6,257 nucleotides of DNA from Dehalococcoidia bacterium. Its GTDB lineage: Bacteria; Chloroflexota; Dehalococcoidia; E44-bin15; DAOWNJ01. The position numbers were made by a program, and so were the translations under genes. The stretch spans positions 1 through 6,257 of the forward strand of contig DAOWNJ010000059.1 in the NCBI GenBank assembly GCA_030642645.1. Reading direction: 5' to 3'. The notes beneath the pieces were generated by a model. The model searched no databases, was not told where the DNA came from, and saw nothing but the letters and a program-made list of their open reading frames with translations. Shown in pieces: positions 1-6,052 of the stretch. Position 1 is the first letter of the stretch, and each line of letters begins with the position of its first letter.

Positions 1-317
1 ATTAAGAAGATGGAGCTCGAAAGGGATACCCAGTCTATTAGAAAGCTTCGCTCTGATGCCCAGGCCTCTGAGCTTGCCCAGAGGCTTGATGGGCTCTCCA
101 TCACCATTAAGGCCAGGGTTGGTGCTGAGGACCGCCTCTATGGCTCGGTGACATCTGCTAATATCGCAGAGGAGCTTTACCGCTTGACTGGCTATGGGAT
201 AATAAGAGGAAGATAGAGCTCGAGGAGCCAATAAAGAGGCTGGGAAGCTACCAGGCGGTCATCAGGCTTTCCTCAAAGCTGGTGCCTCGCATAGGCGTCA
301 TCGTCGAGGAGGAGTAG
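1..317 (+). CDS. rplI: Ribosomal protein L9, 3' part, with an apparent frameshift
   Basis: L9 is a two-domain protein of the large ribosomal subunit, usually about 150 residues. The window opens inside the long central helix (IKKMELERD...) and runs into the C-terminal domain, whose family-typical stretches ITIKARVGAEDRLYGSVTSA and IAEELYRLTGYGI are clear. This frame hits TAG at 214-216. The rest of the domain (KRKIELEEPIKRLG ... IGVIVEEE) lies in another frame and ends at TAG 315-317. Adding one G between 201 and 202 gives an uninterrupted GIDKRKIEL, exactly what the family expects, and 105 visible residues. Either the base is truly lost, leaving L9 without about 38 C-terminal residues, or the sequence has an error. 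L9 is dispensable in several bacteria, so a real mutation is possible. It is followed directly by dnaB, a common bacterial order. Identity is confident; whether the product is intact is not. Confidence 0.9.
306..317 (+). promoter_or_regulatory. Ribosome binding site that fixes the dnaB TTG start
   Basis: The last codons of rplI, GAG GAG GAG TAG, form a purine-rich Shine-Dalgarno match ending just before TTG at 322. The dnaB frame has a stop at 292-294 and no ATG or GTG between it and the TTG. The next candidate, GTG at 352, would remove the conserved start of the DnaB N-terminal domain. The site suggests translational coupling of rplI and dnaB. Confidence 0.7.
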
Positions 318-321
318 GCCC

Positions 322-1683
322 TTGTATCAGGAGAAGCTCCCTCCACATGATGTGGGTGCTGAGGAGGCGGTTTTAGGCTCCCTCATTATAGATAGCGAGG
401 CCATCTTCAAGGTGGCTACCCTCCTCAGAGCTGAGGAATTCTTTCAGGAAAGCAATCGATGGATCTACGAGGCCTCTCTTTCCCTCTATGAGCGGGATGA
501 GGCGGTAAATCAGATAACCCTGGCTCAGGAGCTGGCCAGGCGGGGGAGGTTGGATGGGATAGGCGGTGCTGCGCACCTGAGTCACCTTGTCTCTGTTGTC
601 CCAACCTCGGTCTATGTTGAGCATTATGCTCAGATCGTTCACCGCCTCGCCGTGATGAGGCAGCTTATAGGCGCCGCAGGGCAGATCGCCGCCATAGGCT
701 ATGAGGCCGGGCCAGATACAGAAGATGCCCTGAACCGGGCTGAGAATGCCCTCTTCCGTATCCGATATGGTCGGAGTCGGCAGGACTTCGTCCACATCCG
801 GGATGTCCTCGGCCACTACTTTGAGGAGGAGGCCCCCCCAGGCCCCGGGGAGGGAGGGCAACAACCTCAGGTCTTCACCGGATTTCAGGTGCTCGATGAG
901 CTCCTCGGGGGGTTGCACCGCTCCGACATGATTGTCCTCGCCGCCAGGCCAAGCATGGGAAAGACCTCCCTTGCCCTCTCCATAGCCAGGAATGCTGCTG
1001 TTGATGGGGCTACTGTTGCCATCTTCAGCCTTGAGATGGCAAGGGATGCCCTGGTCGAGCGGCTCCTGGCCAGTGAGGCCGGGGTCGATACAAAGAGGGT
1101 TCGGCTAGGCCTCTACACGCGGCAGGAGGAGGAGAGGATATTCGATGCCAGCGGTAAGCTTGCCGAGGTGCCGATCTATGTCGATGACTCCCCCAGTCTC
1201 AGGGTTGTGGAGATGAGGAGCAGGGCTCGGCGTCTCCATAACGAGAAGGGGATCGACCTCGTCATCGTCGATTATATGCAGCTAATGCAGATGGATGGAA
1301 GGAGCGAGAACAGGGTTCAGGAGATGAGCGAGATCTCCCGCTCACTGAAGGCACTGGCCCGGGAGCTCGATGTCCCCGTTATCGCTGTCTCCCAGCTTAG
1401 CCGGGCAGTGGAGTGGCGGGCCTCCCATGTTCCACAGCTATCAGACCTCAGGGAGAGCGGGAGCATCGAGCAGGATGCCGATGTTGTCCTCTTCATCTAT
1501 CGGGATGAGGTCTACTATAGCGAGGAGGAATGGGGGAAGCGCTATCCTGATAAGCCCTACCCCAGGGGGATCGCCGACATCATAGTGGGCAAACACCGCA
1601 ATGGCCCTATAGGTTGGGTGAATCTCGCTTTCTGGGAGAAAACGGTCCGGTTTGCCAATCTGGAGGTAAGACAAAGTGAGTGA
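322..1683 (+). CDS. dnaB: Replicative DNA helicase DnaB
   Basis: This is the hexameric 5'-3' helicase that unwinds DNA at the replication fork and interacts with primase. At 453 residues it has normal family length. The N-terminal collar domain opens with LPPHDVGAEEAVLGSLIID, followed by a linker (about 145-185) and the RecA-like motor domain. Visible motor motifs are Walker A ARPSMGKT (208-215, Lys214), the catalytic-type Glu238 in FSLEM, Walker B VIVDYMQL (Asp317), the conserved LRESGSIEQDADVVLFIYR segment, and KHRNGPIG (424-431), whose Arg426 fits the arginine finger. No intein or insertion is present. The start is TTG, supported by the Shine-Dalgarno site in the rplI tail. The gene overlaps the downstream dnaD-like gene by 8 bases and appears co-expressed with it and with a DnaC-type loader, which would load this helicase. 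Confidence 0.97.
   Translation: MYQEKLPPHDVGAEEAVLGSLIIDSEAIFKVATLLRAEEFFQESNRWIYEASLSLYERDEAVNQITLAQELARRGRLDGIGGAAHLSHLVSVVPTSVYVEHYAQIVHRLAVMRQLIGAAGQIAAIGYEAGPDTEDALNRAENALFRIRYGRSRQDFVHIRDVLGHYFEEEAPPGPGEGGQQPQVFTGFQVLDELLGGLHRSDMIVLAARPSMGKTSLALSIARNAAVDGATVAIFSLEMARDALVERLLASEAGVDTKRVRLGLYTRQEEERIFDASGKLAEVPIYVDDSPSLRVVEMRSRARRLHNEKGIDLVIVDYMQLMQMDGRSENRVQEMSEISRSLKALARELDVPVIAVSQLSRAVEWRASHVPQLSDLRESGSIEQDADVVLFIYRDEVYYSEEEWGKRYPDKPYPRGIADIIVGKHRNGPIGWVNLAFWEKTVRFANLEVRQSE
1662..1666 (+). promoter_or_regulatory. Ribosome binding site for the dnaD-like gene
   Basis: A perfect GGAGG inside the end of dnaB lies 9 bases before GTG 1676. It supports that GTG, which overlaps the dnaB stop, as the start of the next gene. 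Confidence 0.75.
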
Positions 1684-2350
1684 GAGGCCATTCCCCGGCT
1701 TCCCCAGGAGGGCGAGCTTTACCCCCATCCCTGACCAATTCTTTACCGCTATTCTGCCCCGAATCGATAGTATGGATGAGCTGAAGCTTACCCTGCATAT
1801 ATTCTGGACCATCTACCACAAGAAAGGGTATCCAAGGTTTGTAACTCTAAATGAGCTCCTGGGGGATAAGATAATTATGGGGGGGATGGATGGTGATGCC
1901 CTTTGCCATGCCCTGGATGGTGCGGTGGAGAGGGGGACACTCCTTAATATACCCCTTGAGGATGGAGAAATTTACCTCCTCGCTAACGATGAGGGCAAGA
2001 GGGCAAAGGCCGGGATAGAGCAAGGAGAGCTCCTCCCACTTAGGGTGGCGGTTGAACCATACCACAGGGTGGAGGAGAGGCCAAACATCTTCTCCCTCTA
2101 TGAGGATAATATCGGCCTTTTAACCCCGATTGTCGCCGAGGACCTCATGGAGGTGGAGAGGCTCTACCCTGCCTCCTGGATCGAGGAGGCGTTCCGGGAG
2201 GCGGTCAGTCTCAATAAAAGAAGCATCAGATATATCCAGAGGATACTTGAGCGCTGGGCCAGAGAGGGGAGGGATCATGGAGAGGCTGGGGGACATCCTG
2301 AGGAGGACAAATATATCAAGGGGAGATATGGGCGCATCGTCAGGCGCTGA
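1676..2350 (+). CDS. DnaD-like primosome protein
   Basis: DnaD-family proteins help remodel DNA and recruit the helicase and its loader during initiation or restart. The 224-residue product has an N-terminal part (about 12-120) of the size of the winged-helix region, with FTPIPDQFFTAILPRI followed by predicted helices. The C-terminal DnaD domain (about 137-198) is recognisable from NIFSLYEDNIGLLTP, then WIEEAFREAVSLNKR and YIQRILERW, with Tyr186, Ile190 and Trp194 marking the last helix. A basic tail, KYIKGRYGRIVRR, follows and may touch DNA (inference). The start is GTG, chosen from the GGAGG 9 bases upstream. It overlaps dnaB by 8 bases and the loader gene by 74. The gene order supports a primosome role. 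The domain assignment is good; the exact role, and equivalence to Bacillus DnaD, is inferred. Confidence 0.88.
   Translation: MSERPFPGFPRRASFTPIPDQFFTAILPRIDSMDELKLTLHIFWTIYHKKGYPRFVTLNELLGDKIIMGGMDGDALCHALDGAVERGTLLNIPLEDGEIYLLANDEGKRAKAGIEQGELLPLRVAVEPYHRVEERPNIFSLYEDNIGLLTPIVAEDLMEVERLYPASWIEEAFREAVSLNKRSIRYIQRILERWAREGRDHGEAGGHPEEDKYIKGRYGRIVRR
2266..2273 (+). promoter_or_regulatory. Ribosome binding site for the helicase loader gene
   Basis: GGGGAGGG ends three bases before ATG 2277, inside the dnaD-like gene. A second, closer-spaced GGGGAG precedes ATG 2328 (Met18). Both starts keep the zinc cysteines; 2277 is preferred for its stronger site and the helix-like MERLGDILRR opening. Confidence 0.6.
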
Positions 2351-3668
2351 GGAGATACCGGATTCGATATGCCCGATATGTAAGGGGATGGGGTTTGTCT
2401 ATCCCGATGTCCCCCCCGAGGACCCGAACTTCGGCAAGGCGGTTCCCTGCCGCTGCACGATGATGGAGCTGGAGAGGGGTCGGCTCTTTAGGCTTGAGCG
2501 CTACTCAAACCTGGGCCCCCTCACCCGCCTCACATTCGATAGCCTGATACCAAATGGAAGGAGCAGCGACCCCAAAAACCAGGAGAGGTTCCGAAGCGCC
2601 GTGAGGGCAGCGAGGGAGTTTGCCCAGGAGCCCAAGGGGTGGCTGGTCCTCACAGGGGTGAGTGGCTGTGGGAAGACCCACATTGCCGCCGCCATTGCCA
2701 ACAGGTGTATCGCCCGGGGGATTCCGGTTTTTTTCATCGTTGTCTCTGATTTTCTTGACCACCTTCGCTCCACATTCTCACCATCAAGCGAGATCTCCTA
2801 TGATGAGCTCTTCGAGCAGGTGAGAAATGCCCCTGTGCTCGTCCTTGATGACCTGGGGATGTCCTCAAGCACACCATGGGCTAGGGAGAAGCTCTATCAG
2901 GTGATGAACCATCGCTTCAATTCCCAAATGCCCACGGTTATCACCATGAATACCTCTATTGATGAGCTTGAGGACAGGCTTAAGACCCGCCTCACAGACC
3001 CTGAGCTCTCTAGGGTCTATCTGGTTGAGGATAGGGAGACACCGATCGGGGGGAATGTTGGGGGGTTGGGGCTTGAGCTATTATCGAACATGACCTTCGA
3101 GAATTTCGACCCAAGGAGGCTTAATCTCCCCCCTGAGCAGCAGCAGAACCTTGAGGAGGCCTTTCGAAGGGCTCGGGAGTTTGCCGAATCCCCTGAAGGT
3201 TGGCTGGTTTTTCTGGGGACCCATGGCTGTGGTAAGACCCACCTTGCCGCAGCCATCGCCAATTACCGCCTGAGAAGCGCCCAGCCGGTATTCTTCGTTG
3301 TTGTCCCCGATTTCCTGGATCACCTCAGGCTTACATTCAACCCTGATAGCAGGGTTACCTATGATGAGGTCTTCGAGCAGGTGAAGAAGGCCCCACTTCT
3401 TGTCCTCGATGACTTTGGGGAGCAATCGAGCACCCCCTGGGCTCAGGAGAAGCTCTATCAGATCATAAACTATCGCTACAATGCCCGCCTCCCCACTGTG
3501 ATCACAACCTGCTATGCTCTTGACGAGATCGAGAGCCGCATAAGCTCCAGGATGGCCGACCCTCGCCTCAGCCTGGTGTTCAATATCCGCTCTCCAGACT
3601 ACCGCATCGATCACGAGTCCATGGTGGAGAGGGCTCCCCAGAGGGGGAGGAGGGCTCGAAGGCCCTGA
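2277..3668 (+). CDS. DnaC/DnaI-type helicase loader with two tandem AAA+ domains
   Basis: DnaC/DnaI proteins are AAA+ ATPases that open or assemble the DnaB ring on single-stranded DNA. The 463-residue product has a short N-terminal helix, a cysteine cluster suited to one zinc ion (Cys32, Cys35, Cys58, Cys60), then two AAA+ modules (85-250 and 272-437) joined by a glycine-rich linker. Module 1 has Walker A GVSGCGKT (127-134), Walker B VLVLDD (Asp191/192), sensor-1 Asn225 and a box-VII-like Arg238. Module 2 has Walker A GTHGCGKT (314-321), Walker B LLVLDD (Asp378/379) and Arg425, but Cys412 at the sensor-1 position. Single-module relatives usually have about 250-300 residues, so this is an internal duplication. 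IstB, the related IS21 ATPase, is the main alternative, but no transposase is nearby and the gene sits in a dnaB-dnaD cassette. A loader role is inferred from family and context. Confidence 0.88.
   Translation: MERLGDILRRTNISRGDMGASSGAEEIPDSICPICKGMGFVYPDVPPEDPNFGKAVPCRCTMMELERGRLFRLERYSNLGPLTRLTFDSLIPNGRSSDPKNQERFRSAVRAAREFAQEPKGWLVLTGVSGCGKTHIAAAIANRCIARGIPVFFIVVSDFLDHLRSTFSPSSEISYDELFEQVRNAPVLVLDDLGMSSSTPWAREKLYQVMNHRFNSQMPTVITMNTSIDELEDRLKTRLTDPELSRVYLVEDRETPIGGNVGGLGLELLSNMTFENFDPRRLNLPPEQQQNLEEAFRRAREFAESPEGWLVFLGTHGCGKTHLAAAIANYRLRSAQPVFFVVVPDFLDHLRLTFNPDSRVTYDEVFEQVKKAPLLVLDDFGEQSSTPWAQEKLYQIINYRYNARLPTVITTCYALDEIESRISSRMADPRLSLVFNIRSPDYRIDHESMVERAPQRGRRARRP
2529..3026 (+). repeat. 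AAA+ module, copy 1 of an internal tandem duplication
   Basis: This codes for residues 85-250 of the loader and aligns without gaps to 3090-3587, offset by exactly 561 bases (187 codons). By hand count about 91 of 166 residues are identical (roughly 55%). Short stretches remain identical in DNA, such as TTCGAGCAGGTGA (2811 and 3372) and GGAGAAGCTCTATCAG. This copy keeps every ATPase position I can check, including sensor-1 Asn225. Confidence 0.93.
3090..3587 (+). repeat. AAA+ module, copy 2 of an internal tandem duplication
   Basis: This codes for residues 272-437 of the loader, the partner of 2529-3026. Walker A and Walker B are intact, while the sensor-1 asparagine is replaced by Cys412 (TGC at 3510-3512) and Arg246 of copy 1 is Leu433 here. 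From memory its core (LPPEQQQNLEEAF, HLAAAIANYRL, NYRYNARLPTVITT) resembles single-module Chloroflexota loaders more closely than copy 1 does, so it may be the ancestral module. Confidence 0.93.
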
Positions 3669-3669
3669 G

Positions 3670-3698
3670 TTTACACCCAGGTTATTTGGTAGTAGAAT
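3670..3698 (+). promoter_or_regulatory. Sigma-70-like promoter for the HNH gene, probably leaderless
   Basis: TTTACA (3670-3675) and TAGAAT (3693-3698) each match the sigma-70 -35 and -10 consensus at five of six bases, with the ideal 17-base spacer. Transcription would start about 7 bases on, near 3705-3706, which is the A of an in-frame ATG at 3706. The -10 box overlaps the first ATG at 3697, so a transcript from here could not use that start. Predicted from sequence only. Confidence 0.5.
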
Positions 3699-4224
3699 GG
3701 AAAGGATGGATGGTCATGTGGTTCTTCTGTTGAACCAGAACTACGAGCCCTTGAATGTGTGCAGTGGAAGAAGGGCTATCGTTCTTTTGCTTAGGGGAAA
3801 GGTTGAGATATTGGAGAATGGTTCAGGCGAGATAAGGACTGTCTCCGCCATCTACCCCCTCCCATCGGTTATCCGCCTGGTATATCTGGTAAGGCGCCCC
3901 CGTCCTCAGAGGAGGCTCACCCACGCCGAGGTTTTCAACCGAGACAAATATACCTGCCAGTACTGCGGCAGGCAGACCAAGGAGCTTACCATAGACCATA
4001 TTGTCCCTCGTTACCGTGGAGGGGAGCATACCTGGGAGAATGTGATCTCTGCTTGCATACTATGTAATCGCAAGAAGGCGGGACGCACACCCTCTGAGGC
4101 CGGGATGAAGCTCATCGGTAAGCCTCTCCCTCCCCCATCGAGCCCCTTCTATATCCCCTATAGCTGCCTCCAGGCTCATGAGGAGTGGGGGAAGTTCCTC
4201 ACCATCTGGGAGAGAGGGGGGTAA
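3697..4224 (+). CDS. HNH endonuclease family protein
   Basis: This is a free-standing HNH nuclease of up to 175 residues, a chromosomal family whose cellular role is not well established. A leading domain (VVLLLNQNYEPLNVC, then RRAIVLLLRGKVEILE) precedes the nuclease fold. That fold shows paired cysteines CQYC (87-90) and CILC (120-123), which should hold a structural zinc, and the active-site series Asp100-His101, Asn115 and Asn124, an HNN version of the ββα-metal motif. Numbering is from ATG 3697. The true start may be ATG 3706, removing three residues, because a promoter places the transcript start there and no Shine-Dalgarno site precedes either ATG. Nothing suggests a homing element: no intron, intein or repeat surrounds it. 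It begins 28 bases after the loader gene and runs tail to tail with ricT. Family confident; function unknown. Confidence 0.9.
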   Translation: MERMDGHVVLLLNQNYEPLNVCSGRRAIVLLLRGKVEILENGSGEIRTVSAIYPLPSVIRLVYLVRRPRPQRRLTHAEVFNRDKYTCQYCGRQTKELTIDHIVPRYRGGEHTWENVISACILCNRKKAGRTPSEAGMKLIGKPLPPPSSPFYIPYSCLQAHEEWGKFLTIWERGG

Positions 4225-4248
4225 GGCCTCATCCCTTCCCCTCTTTTT
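4211..4248 (+). terminator. Possible rho-independent terminator at the convergent gene ends
   Basis: The G-rich end of the HNH gene (GAGGGGGG, 4214-4221) can pair with TTCCCCTC (4236-4243), giving eight pairs including two G-U and a 14-base loop, followed by TTTTT (4244-4248). Three weaker outer pairs are possible. It would stop plus-strand transcription just inside the 3' end of the opposing ricT gene. No matching T run is seen for the minus-strand transcript. Confidence 0.4.
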
Positions 4249-5059
4249 GTTTCCTGGGCTTCTCCTCAACGATGATCTGGCTTAGGGGGATTTCCGTGGT
4301 TGCCTCACTCTCCGTCTTTACCGTGACCGTCTCCTTGAGGGGGTTCCCCCCTATGACGATTGCGGGGCCGTTGGGGGTAGTGACCCTCTGGCCCGGCTTG
4401 GGGAGCTTCTCCTTCATGGCGCAGTATAGCTCATCCTCGTAGCTGAGACAGCAGAGGAGCCTTCCGCAGACCCCTGAGATCTTCATTGGGTTGAGGGGGA
4501 GGTTCTGGTCCTTGGCCATCCTGATGGAGATGGTATCGAACTCGGACAGGAAAGAGGCGCAGCACAGGGGACGCCCGCACCTCCCCACCCCCCCTATTAG
4601 CTTTGCTTCATCCCTGGGCCCCACCTGCCTGAGCTCAACCCTGGTCTTGAATGTTGAGCTCAGCTCTCTTAGAAGCTCCCTGAAGTCAACCCTGCCCTCG
4701 GCGGTGAACAGGATGGTGAGGCGGGTGCCCTCGAGGTTGTATTCCGCAGCGCGAGGTTTCATGGGAAGGCCCAACTGGGCGATCATCTCTTTTGACCTGG
4801 CTAAAGCCTCCTCCTCCCTCTCGGCCAGGTCATTGAGCCTCCTCAGGTCGCCCTCATCAGCCTTTCTCACCACTGGCTTCAAGGGCTCGGTGAGCTGGCT
4901 CTCCACAACCTGCCCTGGCGAGATGGCTACCCTGCCCACCTCGAGCTCACGGGTGGTCTCCACCACAACCCATTCACCTACATCAAGCTCAATATCATTG
5001 GGGTCAAAGTAGTATATCTTCCCCGCCCTTTTGAATCGGACACCAACTACATTGCCCAT
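4229..5059 (-). CDS. ricT: PSP1 domain protein, RicT (YaaT) type
   Basis: In Bacillus subtilis RicT (YaaT) works with RicA and RicF in an iron-sulfur-bearing complex that affects RNase Y-dependent RNA maturation; roles elsewhere are less clear. The 276-residue product opens with VVGVRFKRAGKIYYFDP and carries the PSP1 core over about residues 60-215. Its hallmarks are two cysteine groups, GRCGRPLCC (Cys161, Cys166, Cys167) and GVCGRLLCC (Cys198, Cys203, Cys204), plus Cys213, which fit metal or Fe-S binding. A lysine- and glutamate-rich tail ends it. ATG 5057-5059 lies 13 bases inside the end of holB and is preceded by a purine-rich GAGAAAGGAAAGG. The holB-ricT pairing is the same as holB-yaaT in Bacillus, which supports the call. 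No RicA or RicF gene is in the window, so function is inferred. Confidence 0.9.
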   Translation of the reverse strand: MGNVVGVRFKRAGKIYYFDPNDIELDVGEWVVVETTRELEVGRVAISPGQVVESQLTEPLKPVVRKADEGDLRRLNDLAEREEEALARSKEMIAQLGLPMKPRAAEYNLEGTRLTILFTAEGRVDFRELLRELSSTFKTRVELRQVGPRDEAKLIGGVGRCGRPLCCASFLSEFDTISIRMAKDQNLPLNPMKISGVCGRLLCCLSYEDELYCAMKEKLPKPGQRVTTPNGPAIVIGGNPLKETVTVKTESEATTEIPLSQIIVEEKPRKQKEGKG

Positions 5060-6048
5060 GCCTTTCCTTTCTCAGGGATCCCAAGCATCAAGACCTCAAA
5101 TACTAATCTTGAGTTGGCATTGTCTTGAAGCTGCCCCCACGCCTCCTTGAGGCTCTGGATGAATCCCTTGATCTGATCTATTGTATAACCATCTACTTTT
5201 CTTTCTAGTATTTCCACCTGGTCGATGTTTGTGATGAACTCACAAGCTTCTCCCTTTATCAGAAGCATGTCACGCCACAGGCTTAGCCATAGATTCAAGA
5301 CTTCAAAGGCCTTCTCTCGGCTCCGGCTGAAGCGCGATGATAGCTCGGCGGCATAAGAGAAACGCTCAACTATTCCTGCATTTAACATCTCCAGGATGCC
5401 TGTGATCTCCTCCTGGCGCTCCTTCAATATCCGGCTATCTCTTAGGGCAGAGAAGGCCCATCCGGGGCAGCCCGATGAAAGTCGGGCAAGGGTCTCTGCC
5501 TCCTGGGGGCCTGCCTTTCTCCTCAACTCCTCCTCGATAAGGGGTACAGGAAGCGGCCTCAGCTCTACTATTTGGCAGCGGGACAGGATGGTGGGCAGGA
5601 GGGCCCGCTCATTTTCTGCAAGGAGGATGATGAGCACCCCTGGTGGGGGCTCCTCCAAGGTCTTCAGGAGGCGGTTTGATGCCTCATCTGATAGCCTCTG
5701 GGCCTCTTCTATTATAAACACCTTATGCCTCCCCTCATATGGCGGGAGGATTGAGGAGTGCTGCAATTCCTTTATCTGGTCGATCCCGATCTCCGTCTTC
5801 GTTTCAGATTGGACAGTGATTACCTGGACATCGGGGTGCTTCCCCTCCCCTATCCTCCGGCACTGGCTGCATTCGCCACAGGGCCTCTCCTCACCTAAAC
5901 AGTTAAGCGCCTGGGCAAGGTTAATCGCCAATGTCATCTTGCCAACATGCCTTGGCCCGACAAATAGGTAGGCATGGGATAGTCTCCCCTCATTGAGGCT
6001 TCGCTCCAGTAGCCCTACTGCCCTTTCATGTCCTATAACCTTCCACAT
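5047..6048 (-). CDS. holB: DNA polymerase III delta-prime subunit
   Basis: Delta-prime is a clamp-loader subunit that helps place the beta clamp on primed DNA. From ATG at 6048 the product has 333 residues. It begins MWKVIGHERAVGLLERSL, followed by a P-loop-like GPRHVGKM (31-38), a cysteine cluster suited to zinc (Cys50, Cys57, Cys60, Cys63), a Walker-B-like FIIEEAQRL (111-119), the family stretch DEASNRLLKTLEEPP and the SRC motif (156-158) that supplies the arginine finger in clamp loaders. The P-loop has Met38 where Ser or Thr is normal; delta-prime is often not an active ATPase, so this fits. A longer form from 6072 is possible, but GGAGG sits only before 6048 and the longer start would overlap lysA. 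It is downstream of lysA by 10 bases and overlaps ricT by 13, forming an apparent operon. Confidence 0.93.
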   Translation of the reverse strand: MWKVIGHERAVGLLERSLNEGRLSHAYLFVGPRHVGKMTLAINLAQALNCLGEERPCGECSQCRRIGEGKHPDVQVITVQSETKTEIGIDQIKELQHSSILPPYEGRHKVFIIEEAQRLSDEASNRLLKTLEEPPPGVLIILLAENERALLPTILSRCQIVELRPLPVPLIEEELRRKAGPQEAETLARLSSGCPGWAFSALRDSRILKERQEEITGILEMLNAGIVERFSYAAELSSRFSRSREKAFEVLNLWLSLWRDMLLIKGEACEFITNIDQVEILERKVDGYTIDQIKGFIQSLKEAWGQLQDNANSRLVFEVLMLGIPEKGKAWAM

Positions 6049-6052
6049 CGAG

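Noticed and set aside
195..216. Programmed frameshift in rplI
   Set aside because: A -1 slip would restore the frame, but there is no classical slippery heptamer at GGGATAATAAGAGG, and rplI is not known for programmed frameshifting. A lost base explains the data more simply.
373..918. Open frame of 181 codons antisense to dnaB
   Set aside because: It is a shadow of the GC-rich dnaB codons with no family features.
2130..2276. Longer loader start at ATG 2130
   Set aside because: It would lie over the conserved DnaD domain and give an arginine- and serine-rich extension with no family resemblance. The Shine-Dalgarno match precedes 2277.
3081..3614. Open frame of 177 codons antisense to the second AAA+ module
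   Set aside because: It mirrors the loader codons, and a similar but shorter shadow appears opposite the first copy, as expected from the duplication.
2277..3668. IstB of an IS21-type element
   Set aside because: No IstA transposase, terminal repeats or target duplication are nearby, and the zinc N-terminus and dnaB-dnaD context fit a helicase loader.
3697..4224. HNH gene as a homing endonuclease or part of a defence system
   Set aside because: No intron, intein, methylase, restriction partner or toxin-antitoxin gene is adjacent, and the family is a common stand-alone chromosomal gene.
4491..5012. Open frame of 173 codons on the plus strand opposite ricT
   Set aside because: The serine- and arginine-rich composition is typical of antisense shadow; the opposite strand carries a clear conserved gene.
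5396..5971. Open frame of 191 codons on the plus strand opposite holB
   Set aside because: No recognisable domain, no Shine-Dalgarno site, and it fully overlaps holB.
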